From: Olsenella sp. oral taxon 807
Lineage (GTDB): Bacteria; Actinomycetota; Coriobacteriia; Coriobacteriales; Atopobiaceae
NCBI RefSeq assembly: GCF_001189515.2
Contig: NZ_CP012069.2
Coordinates: 3,149,586 to 3,213,585, forward strand
Direction of reading: 5' to 3'
Length of the DNA: 64,000 nt
Below the pieces are notes generated by a model. It did no database searches. It worked only from the letters and a program-made list of their open reading frames with translations, and was not told where the DNA came from. The number at the start of each line of letters is the position of its first letter. Position 1 is the stretch's first letter. The position numbers and the translations under genes were made by a program. Positions 35,149-42,341 of the stretch are shown piece by piece.

Positions 35149-35748
35149 ATGGCAGTTGCGGGCATTGGCGTAGATATGCTTGAGATAGCGCGCATGGAGG
35201 CCGTCATGCGTCGGCGTCCGAGCTTTGTCGCACGAGTCTTCACCGAGGACGAGCGCAGCTACTGTGATGCGAGTCCCAGGCCAGCAGATCACTACGCCGC
35301 CCGCTTCGCGGCACGCGAGGCCGTGCTCAAGGCGTTGGGTACGGGCTTCTCGGAGGGCGTGGGCTTTAGGGACGTCTCGGTGAGGCGCGCTGACAACGGT
35401 CGGCCCAGCTGCGTCCTCTCGGGCCGTGCGGCCGAGATTGCCGAGGCCAGGGGTGTGCAGGAGGTGGCGATCTCGCTCTCGACGACGCACGATGAGGCCG
35501 TCGCGACTGCCGTGATGGTGACCGAGGCCGTTCGTCCGAAGCGGGATGCGGCACATGGCGCCGCCACAGAGTTTCAGGCGTCATTCAAGAGCGCCCGCGT
35601 CATCGTCGACGAGCTCGAGCACCTCGCCGGGGAGGGCGAGGATGTCCGAGGGCATGTCGACAGAGACGCTGGGGTGAGGCCCATCGAGGTGGGCACAGAG
35701 GAAGAGCAACATGCGCGAGTGGGCAAGTCGTCTCGCGAGGAGGCCTAG
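35149..35748 (+). CDS. acpS: holo-[acyl-carrier-protein] synthase with C-terminal extension
   Basis: ATG 35149 has GAAGGGGAG upstream. Residues 1-120 are a normal AcpS: AGIGVDMLEIARM (metal Asp), ARVFTEDERSYC, HYAARFAAREAVLKALGTGF (metal Glu and catalytic region) and ISLSTTHDEAVATAVM. Transfers phosphopantetheine from CoA to ACP. The family normally ends near 125 residues; this one has about 75 more, acidic and Arg/Glu-rich (VIVDELEHLAGEGEDVRGHV onward), with no recognised domain. It ends 12 bases before nnr. Confidence 0.9.
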   Translation: MAVAGIGVDMLEIARMEAVMRRRPSFVARVFTEDERSYCDASPRPADHYAARFAAREAVLKALGTGFSEGVGFRDVSVRRADNGRPSCVLSGRAAEIAEARGVQEVAISLSTTHDEAVATAVMVTEAVRPKRDAAHGAATEFQASFKSARVIVDELEHLAGEGEDVRGHVDRDAGVRPIEVGTEEEQHARVGKSSREEA

Positions 35749-35760
35749 GAAGGTGACATC

Positions 35761-37374
35761 ATGCAGCCAGTCCTAAACGTCGAGGATGTCAAGCAGGTGG
35801 AGAGTGACCTCACCGGCGTGGGCGTGAGCATATCTGAGCTCATGCACAGGGCTGGAGTATCGACGGCCCGAGAGGTCATGGGCATGGGCAACGTCGAGGA
35901 AGTCGTCGTGATGTGTGGTCTTGGCAACAACGGGGGAGACGGTTGGGTTTGTTCCGAGAGTCTCAAGGCCAGGGGCATCCGCGTAAGCGTGGTTACCCCG
36001 GTCGAGCCAGACGCGATACGTGGTGACCTCGCCCGCGTAGTGGCCAATAGTGCCGAGCACGCCGGCGTTTCCGTGCTCGTCGCCCCTCCGCGCGACCAGC
36101 TTGAGAAGGTGCTCGCAGCCGCCGACGTCGTGGTCGATGCCATGCTCGGCACCGGCTTCCATGGGATTCCCCGCACGCCCTTTGACATCTGGATAGACTG
36201 CGTCAACGACTCTGACGCACGTGTCGTCGCGGTGGACGTGCCGAGTGGCCTCTCTGCTCAGACCGGCCTTTCCGCCGGCGGCTGCGTCTCGGCAGACCTC
36301 ACGGTGACGATGCTCGTGCTCAAGCCGGGCCTGCTTGCCGACCAGGGTCGAGACACCTGCGGTACCATTGTGGTGGCGCCTCTCGCCGAGCAGACCGAGC
36401 AGCTCGTGCGTGAGGCGGACCCCGTCGCCTGGCGTGCCGACCTCGCGGACTATGCGGGCATGCTCCCACCCCTCTCAAACGCGGACAATAAGTTCACGCG
36501 CGGCTCGGTGCTCGTCGTCGGGGGATCGCAGCGCTTCGTCGGGGCTCCGGTCATGGCCGCGCTTGCTGCGGCACGAGCCGGCGCAGGCTATGTGACGCTT
36601 GCCGTTCCCGCGCCCATCGTGCCTGTCATCCAGTCACAGCTGCTTGAGATCCCCGTGCTCGGACTTCCCGCCAAGGACAATGGGACCTTCTCCGATGCGG
36701 CTGCCATCAAGATCGCCGAGCTTGCCGAGAAGCGCTCCTGCACCTTGGTCGGTCCGGGCATGCGCGTGACCGCCGGCACCGTGAGTGTGGTCTCACACCT
36801 GCTCTCTGCCGAGGTGCCACTAGTCGTCGATGCCGACGGCCTGAACTGTATTGCGCGCTTGACCTCAAACTCCCTGGACGAGTTTCCCGAGCTATTGCGT
36901 CGCAGCGACCCTTTGGTCCTGACCCCGCATCGTGGCGAGCTGGGGCGTCTGGTTGGCCTGCAGGCAACGCCGCCCAACTCACTTACTACCGCAATGGAGG
37001 CTGCGCGTCGTATCGTCTGGGCGGATGGTGGAAGCGAGCTGTGCGTCGTGGCCAAGGGATCGGCGACTGCCTGCCTGAACGCAGAGGTCGCGCTTTTGCC
37101 TAAGCCAGGACCCGCATCTCTGGCCACGGCAGGCTCGGGCGACGCGCTCAGCGGCGTCATCGCGGCGCTTCTCGCACGAGGTAGCATAGACCACGAGGAC
37201 CTACCCACGCTCACGGCGCTGGCCTGCGAGATTCACGGGCACGCCGGCTCGCTGGCCATCAACGAGCGTGGGTCTCGCGGCGTCATGGCTCGTGACATCA
37301 TAGACATGATCGGACTGGCAGAAGATGCACTTGAGGATGACATCGCCTTTCCCGAGGGCGAGCCAGAGGAGTAG
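35761..37374 (+). CDS. nnr: bifunctional NAD(P)HX epimerase/dehydratase
   Basis: This is a 537-residue fusion. The N-terminal YjeF epimerase domain has GLGNNGGDGWV (about 53-63), MLGTGFHG and VAVDVPSGL. The C-terminal carbohydrate-kinase-like dehydratase domain (from about 235) has GSVLVVGGSQRFVGAPVMAA, DADGLNC, VLTPHRGEL, and KGSATAC with TAGSGDALSGVIAALLARG. Repairs damaged NADH and NADPH hydrates. It is often followed by alr and tsaE, as here. Confidence 0.95.
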   Translation: MQPVLNVEDVKQVESDLTGVGVSISELMHRAGVSTAREVMGMGNVEEVVVMCGLGNNGGDGWVCSESLKARGIRVSVVTPVEPDAIRGDLARVVANSAEHAGVSVLVAPPRDQLEKVLAAADVVVDAMLGTGFHGIPRTPFDIWIDCVNDSDARVVAVDVPSGLSAQTGLSAGGCVSADLTVTMLVLKPGLLADQGRDTCGTIVVAPLAEQTEQLVREADPVAWRADLADYAGMLPPLSNADNKFTRGSVLVVGGSQRFVGAPVMAALAAARAGAGYVTLAVPAPIVPVIQSQLLEIPVLGLPAKDNGTFSDAAAIKIAELAEKRSCTLVGPGMRVTAGTVSVVSHLLSAEVPLVVDADGLNCIARLTSNSLDEFPELLRRSDPLVLTPHRGELGRLVGLQATPPNSLTTAMEAARRIVWADGGSELCVVAKGSATACLNAEVALLPKPGPASLATAGSGDALSGVIAALLARGSIDHEDLPTLTALACEIHGHAGSLAINERGSRGVMARDIIDMIGLAEDALEDDIAFPEGEPEE

Positions 37375-37377
37375 GCG

Positions 37378-38577
37378 GTGGCAGCGGTGGAGGATGTGAT
37401 GTCGGGACGCGACGTGCTTAAGAACTGCCCTCTGGACCGGTGGGCTTGGGTCGAGATAGACCTTGGCGCGCTTCGCGCGAACGTCCGCACGTTTAAGGCG
37501 CTTCTCGAGCCACGCACCAAGCTGATGTGCGCGGTCAAGGCCGACGCGTACGGGCACGGTGCCGTCGAGTGCGCAAAGGCCATGTACGCCGCAGGCGCCA
37601 ACCAGTTTGCGGTTGCCACGGTTGCCGAGGGTGTCGAGCTGCGCCGTGCGGGCATCTCGTGGCCGATCCTTGTGCTGTGTGAGCCACCGCTTGATGCCAT
37701 CGACACCCTGCTTGCTCATGATCTCATGCCATCAATCTATACAAGCGACTTCGCGTTTTCCCTTGGCGAGAGGGCCGTCGCCTTGGGCAAGGTGGGTAGG
37801 TATCACCTGGCCATCGACACGGGCATGACCCGCATTGGGGTGTTGCCGGATGATGTGGTTGAGCTGCGCCATTTGATCGACTTCCACCGAGGCTTGGAGT
37901 GCGCCGGCACCTTTACTCACTTTGCCACGGCTGACGTCATCGGCGACTGGGACTTCAAGCAGCAGTCTTCTCGCTTCTCGCGCGCCATCGCGGCGCTTGA
38001 GGCCGCAGGACTCGACCATGGCCTCGTGCACTGTGACAATACGCCAGGTACCGTGCTCCATCCCGAGCTACATAACGACATGTGTCGCGTGGGCATCGGA
38101 CTCTATGGCTTGCACCCTTCCGCCACCACCGAGCCGAGGGTCGCGCTGAGGCCCGTGATGAGTGTGCGAGCTCGCGTGACGCGCGCCATCTACCCGGCTG
38201 TGGGCGAGGGCGTGGGCTACGGTCTCACGTATCGCGTGCCGACACCCAACATTCAGATCGCGACTGTGCCCATAGGCTATGCGGACGGTCTGGCCCGCGT
38301 ACTCTCGAATCACATGGATGTGCTGGTCAATGGTGTTCGCGTGCGCCAGGTCGGCCGTATCTGCATGGACCAGTTCATGTTTGCCGTTGACACGAGCCGG
38401 CGCAGCCTTGGGAGTGTGAAGACCGTGGCTCCCGTGGAGTGTGGAGACGTCGTGACCATACTGGGTACAGACGGTGGCCAAACGATATCTGCCGACGAGA
38501 TGGCGCGCCTGCGTGACACGATCAACTACGAGGTCACCTGCGACTTTGGTATGCGCCTCGAGAAAGTCTACGTCTAG
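37378..38577 (+). CDS. alr: alanine racemase
   Basis: This 399-residue PLP enzyme starts with GTG, four bases after nnr. DRWAWVEIDLGALRANV leads to the PLP lysine in AVKADAYGHGA (Lys54), with HLAIDTGMTRIG, RVGIGLYGLHPS and VGYGLTYR, VPIGYADGLARV and VGRICMDQFM. About 20 extra N-terminal residues precede the family start. Provides D-alanine for peptidoglycan. Confidence 0.97.
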   Translation: MAAVEDVMSGRDVLKNCPLDRWAWVEIDLGALRANVRTFKALLEPRTKLMCAVKADAYGHGAVECAKAMYAAGANQFAVATVAEGVELRRAGISWPILVLCEPPLDAIDTLLAHDLMPSIYTSDFAFSLGERAVALGKVGRYHLAIDTGMTRIGVLPDDVVELRHLIDFHRGLECAGTFTHFATADVIGDWDFKQQSSRFSRAIAALEAAGLDHGLVHCDNTPGTVLHPELHNDMCRVGIGLYGLHPSATTEPRVALRPVMSVRARVTRAIYPAVGEGVGYGLTYRVPTPNIQIATVPIGYADGLARVLSNHMDVLVNGVRVRQVGRICMDQFMFAVDTSRRSLGSVKTVAPVECGDVVTILGTDGGQTISADEMARLRDTINYEVTCDFGMRLEKVYV

Positions 38578-38581
38578 GTTG

Positions 38582-39208
38582 ATGACAGCGATGCCAGCCA
38601 TACACATACCCGGTCACGACCGTCCAAAACCAGGCGAGGTCTCGCTCGACGAGATTCGTGCGGTCATGGGAGACTGTCACCTCTGTGGCCTGGGAGAGAC
38701 GCGTACCAATCTGGTATTTGGCGTTGGCAACCCGCACGCCCGGGTGATGTTCATTGGCGAGGGTCCTGGAAGAAACGAGGATCTGCAGGGGGAGCCCTTC
38801 GTCGGTGCCGCCGGCCACAAGTTGGACTCGCTTCTTTCGATAGCGGGGCTCACGCGTGACGAGGTCTACATCGCCAACGTGATCAAGTGTCGTCCACCGG
38901 GAAATCGCAACCCGCGTCCCGAGGAGATCGAGGCCTGCGCGCCCTTCCTGCGCGAGCAGGTTCGTTCTGTGTGGCCGGATGTAATCGTGTGTCTTGGGAA
39001 CTTTGCCTCACAGTGGCTGCTTAAGACCGAGAAAGGTGTCACGAAGCTGCGCGGTGCCCTCTACCAAGTGGGGCATTTTGTGGTGTGTCCCACCTTCCAT
39101 CCTGCGGCATGCATCTATCACTCCGACTGGCAACCGCAGCTTGAGAGTGACCTTGCGATGGTGGGGGCGTGGCTTTTGGCGAACCCACCCTCGACGACGG
39201 GGGTGTGA
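38582..39208 (+). CDS. udg: type 4 (Fe-S) uracil-DNA glycosylase
   Basis: This 208-residue family 4 UDG has the Fe-S cysteines in GDCHLCGLGETR and IKCRPPGNRNPRPEE plus later Cys residues. Motif 1 is GEGPGRNEDLQGEPFVG; the usual form is GEAPG, so Ala to Gly here. The C-terminal motif is PTFHPAACI. It removes uracil from DNA. It is packed between alr and tsaE with gaps of a few bases or less, so probably co-transcribed. Met 38591 is an alternative start. Confidence 0.93.
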   Translation: MTAMPAIHIPGHDRPKPGEVSLDEIRAVMGDCHLCGLGETRTNLVFGVGNPHARVMFIGEGPGRNEDLQGEPFVGAAGHKLDSLLSIAGLTRDEVYIANVIKCRPPGNRNPRPEEIEACAPFLREQVRSVWPDVIVCLGNFASQWLLKTEKGVTKLRGALYQVGHFVVCPTFHPAACIYHSDWQPQLESDLAMVGAWLLANPPSTTGV

Positions 39209-39209
39209 C

Positions 39210-39719
39210 GTGACGGTAGAGTTCGTAACGAGTTCGCAAGAAGAGACGATCGCGCTCGGCTGCACCTTGGGCTCTCTGCTTCGGGAGGGTGATGTGCTCG
39301 TGCTCACAGGAGACCTCGGGGCAGGAAAGACGCAGCTTACGAAGGGTATAGCGAGGGGCATGGGCGTCTCTGGCGACGTTACGAGTCCCACGTTCACGAT
39401 CGAGATGGTCTACGAGGGAGAGCGGATGCCGCTCTATCATTTTGACCTCTACCGGCTCGTTGACGTGGGTGAGCTCGAGGACATTGGGCTCTACGACGTC
39501 CTCGGCGGTGACGGTCCCTGTGTCATCGAGTGGGGCGAGCGCTTTGTGGACGAGATTGGCCTCGAGCGCGTGGACGTGCTCATCTCGCGCTTGAACGGTG
39601 AGGGTGAGGGTGAGGCTGGAGCTGGTATCGAGCCGTTGCGTCGCATTCGCCTTACGGCGCACGACGCTCGCGGTGAGGACCTGCTTCGTGCGCTCGAGAA
39701 GTCGACGGACGTCGAGTAG
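39210..39719 (+). CDS. tsaE: tRNA t6A biosynthesis ATPase TsaE
   Basis: GTG 39210 begins one base after the udg stop. The 169-residue ATPase has Walker A TGDLGAGKT (33-41), SPTFTIEMVYEG, LYHFDLYRL and VIEWGERF, all TsaE signatures. It cycles the TsaB-TsaD complex during threonylcarbamoylation of A37. The TsaB and TsaD partners are in the fusion gene at 42342; the repeat cluster and an AbiEi-like gene have split what is usually a compact operon. Confidence 0.95.
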   Translation: MTVEFVTSSQEETIALGCTLGSLLREGDVLVLTGDLGAGKTQLTKGIARGMGVSGDVTSPTFTIEMVYEGERMPLYHFDLYRLVDVGELEDIGLYDVLGGDGPCVIEWGERFVDEIGLERVDVLISRLNGEGEGEAGAGIEPLRRIRLTAHDARGEDLLRALEKSTDVE

Positions 39720-39750
39720 GTGCCGGGCGGTCGGATGGGTGCCCCCGTCC

Positions 39751-40546
39751 CTCACGCAAAAGCGCATTCCGCCCCGACCCCTCACGCAAAACCGCATTCT
39801 GGGCCCGACCCCTCACGCAAAACCGCATTCTGGGCCCGACCCCTCACGCAGAAGTGCACTCTGGACTCGATCCCTCACGCAAAAGCGCATTCTGCGCTGG
39901 TGCCCTCACGAAAAACCGCACTCTGGACTCGATCCCTCACGCAAAAGCGCACTCCGCGTGATTGGCACGATGCAAAGTGCGCCTTTTGGTAACGCCACTC
40001 CCGCAGAATGCGTCTTTCCGTGAGATCGTGCCGCCAGAATGCGCTTTTCCGTAGAGTGCGCTTTTCCTCACCTGGGCAAACGTAGACCCACCTCACGCAA
40101 AAGCGCATTCTGCACTGGTGCCCTCACGGAAAACCGCATTCTGGACTCGACCTCTCACGCAAAAGCGCACTCTGTGTCGACTCTCTCACGCAAAAGCGCA
40201 CTCTGTGTCGACTCTCTCACGCAAAAGCGCACTCTGCCCCGACGCCCTCACGCGAAAGCGCATTCCGCCCCGACGCCCTCACGCAGAAGCGCATTCTGGC
40301 GGTTCTGAAGACCCCAGAGTGCACCTTTCCGTGAGAGCTTCATACAGAGTGCGCTTTTCCGTACGGCACGGGTTGCAGAATGCGCTTTTCCGTAGAGTGC
40401 GCTTTTCCTTACCTGGGCAAACGTCGACCCGCCTCACGCAAAAGCGCATTCTGTGTCGACTCCCTCACGGAAAAGTGCATTCTGCCCGACGGCCTCACAC
40501 GAAAGCGCACTCTGGCCCAACCCCCTCACGTAAAAGCGCACTCTGC
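39751..40546 (+). repeat. cluster of B elements
   Basis: It begins with seven forward units at 39752, 39782, 39813, 39844, 39875, 39905 and 39936 (period 30-31 bp; consensus TCACGCAAAAGCGCATTCTG). Then come four reverse units, core CTGGGCAAACG at 40072-40082, about seven forward units, three or four reverse units, core at 40413-40423, and about four forward units. This reads as two complete B elements preceded by one lacking its left arm. Spacers of 9-11 bp are themselves similar (GACCC, GACTCGATCC types). No coding content. Confidence 0.9.
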
Positions 40547-40876
40547 AGACCATGATGCCGTCGAATTCTCGTTGAAGGCGGCGGAATTAATGGATTCTCA
40601 ATGGAGATTAATCTATGAGAAAGCTGAATCAAGCGCACAATACAGTCCTCCCAGCGCACGTCTGCACGCCAGACTTGCGCTTGTCTGCATCGACAGCGGG
40701 CAACGTGGCAGGCAGAGGCAAACAGCTGTCATAGGCAGCGCGCAAGGTGGTTCAGATCTTCTCGTTTTTCGTCATAAGAATACTCATCTTTTATTCAGGT
40801 GTATGCCTTTGGAAACCCCGAATCAGCTCGTGCATGAGGTATAGTCGCTCCACGCGTCATGGCGCAAGGATACGAG
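40547..40876. other. A/T-richer intergenic segment
   Basis: An open frame spanning it (MDSQWRLIYEKAESSAQYSP onward) extends out of the repeat array and resembles no family known to me. Base composition is distinctly less GC-rich than the flanking genes, like the AbiEi-like gene that follows, suggesting both arrived together. Confidence 0.4.
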
Positions 40877-41923
40877 ATGGGGGACGGCATGTCGACAGCT
40901 CGGTTGGATGACAGCATTAAAGCCCAGCTTGATGAGGCGGAGCGGACGATGCGTTGTCTTGCGCCCGCAGGCGATGGGTTTCAGGCTCGCCTTGCTCGCC
41001 TTGCGCGACAGGGTGCGTTGGCGCGTCCGTATCCTGGGGTCTACGCGCGCCCATCCTATTGGAATGCGCTCGAGCCCAAGGCGCAATGCCTTCATGTAGC
41101 TCGAACTTTGTCAGGTGCTCACCCTAGCTGGGTCTTTTGTGCTACGACCGCAGCTGTGGTTCACGGTATGGCTATGTCATATAGGTATATTAAGGTACCG
41201 CATATCTCCGTACCTGGCAAAAGGCGCGGTCAGACGCGTTGGGCCGTATGGCATCACCTGCGTGATGACGATGATGCCACAATTCGTTTGAATGGGGTCC
41301 GCGTCACGTCGTTCGAGAGAACGGCGTTCGATTGCCTGCGTTTTCTTCCTTTTGATCAAGCCTTGGCCGTGGCCGATTCGGCTTTGCGCATCAGGAACGC
41401 TGATATTCCGTGGCTGATACATTCAGTTTGTGGGTACTGGCCGGGGTATCTAAACGCCCAGCATGCTCGTCAAGTAGCGCATCACGCAAATGGCTTGGCA
41501 GAGAATGGCGGAGAGTCCATGGCGCGTGCGGCAATGATTGAGCTCGGATACATGTTGCCAGAGCTACAGGCAGTCGTCCCCAATCCCCTTGATGGGGGAA
41601 CATATCGGCTCGACTTTTTGTGGAGACTGGCAGATGGACGTGTAGTGGCTGGTGAGTACGATGGGAGAGGCAAGTATCTGAACGGACATGATGGCGTACC
41701 GCGCGAAGGAGACGAAGCGTTGCGAGGCGCTGTTGACAAGATGGCCAAAGAACGCTTACGCGAATCAAGGCTCACGCTCGCGATGGGAGTGATGCGCTTT
41801 TCTCCCAAGCAGTTGCGCAGTCGACCGTACTTCTGCCAACTCATGGATTCATTTGGCATCCCAAGGGTGAGGGAGCCTCAGGAGATCGAGGCACGCGCGC
41901 GGATTCCTCGCTGGACGCTGTAG
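40877..41923 (+). CDS. AbiEi-antitoxin-like / DUF559-type nuclease-fold protein
   Basis: ATG 40877 with AAGGA upstream is preferred; 40859 and 40889 are alternatives. The 348-residue product has an N-terminal winged-helix region (ARLARQGALARPYPGVYARP), CATTAAVVHGM, a central HHLRDDDDATIRLNGVRVTS then FERTAFDCLRF block, and a C-terminal nuclease-like core RLDFLWRLADGRVVAGEYDG (D, then E-x-D) with KY. These features match actinobacterial proteins labelled AbiEi-domain or DUF559. No AbiEii toxin is next to it. It is less GC-rich than its neighbours and flanked by B elements on both sides, so probably acquired. Confidence 0.65.
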   Translation: MGDGMSTARLDDSIKAQLDEAERTMRCLAPAGDGFQARLARLARQGALARPYPGVYARPSYWNALEPKAQCLHVARTLSGAHPSWVFCATTAAVVHGMAMSYRYIKVPHISVPGKRRGQTRWAVWHHLRDDDDATIRLNGVRVTSFERTAFDCLRFLPFDQALAVADSALRIRNADIPWLIHSVCGYWPGYLNAQHARQVAHHANGLAENGGESMARAAMIELGYMLPELQAVVPNPLDGGTYRLDFLWRLADGRVVAGEYDGRGKYLNGHDGVPREGDEALRGAVDKMAKERLRESRLTLAMGVMRFSPKQLRSRPYFCQLMDSFGIPRVREPQEIEARARIPRWTL

Positions 41924-41966
41924 TGCCTCGTGCGGGCGCGTTTCTCTCCATGAGGCGGCTTGCGAT

Positions 41967-42106
41967 CAAAATGCACTTTTCCGTACGGCTCGGGTTGCAA
42001 AATGCGCCTTTCCGTAGAATGCGTCTTTCCTTACCTGGGCAAACGTCAGTTCTCCTCACGGAAAAACGCATTCTGGCTCCGACCCCTCACGCAAAAGCGC
42101 ACTCTG
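41967..42106 (+). repeat. B element, minimal form
   Basis: Reverse units at about 41969 and 41999-42030 (AAAATGCGCCTTTCCGTAGA) lead to core CTGGGCAAACG at 42035-42045, followed by two forward units (TCACGGAAAAACGCATTCTG at 42056 and a second to 42106). This is the shortest complete example and defines the order reverse-core-forward. Confidence 0.9.
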
Positions 42107-42341
42107 ACCCACATGTGCTACCAGCGACTCGATCGGCATACCTGCCAGTGTCCCACGTATGCCGCCAACGCTCCGGCAAGCACCGTATCGCCCAGACACG
42201 CAGCTCTCGTTTCGTGTGACGCGAATCCTTCGAACTAATCCCCCGAAACCAAACCCGACGTAAAAGGGCTACACTAGCCAAGCTATGACTCTTGACCTTT
42301 GACTCTTGACGCTGGCGTGGACTGCGGCCAGTGAAGGACCG

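Noticed and set aside
39751..40546. CRISPR array
   Set aside because: Spacing between units is only 9-11 bp, spacers are similar to each other, units switch orientation, and no cas genes are present.
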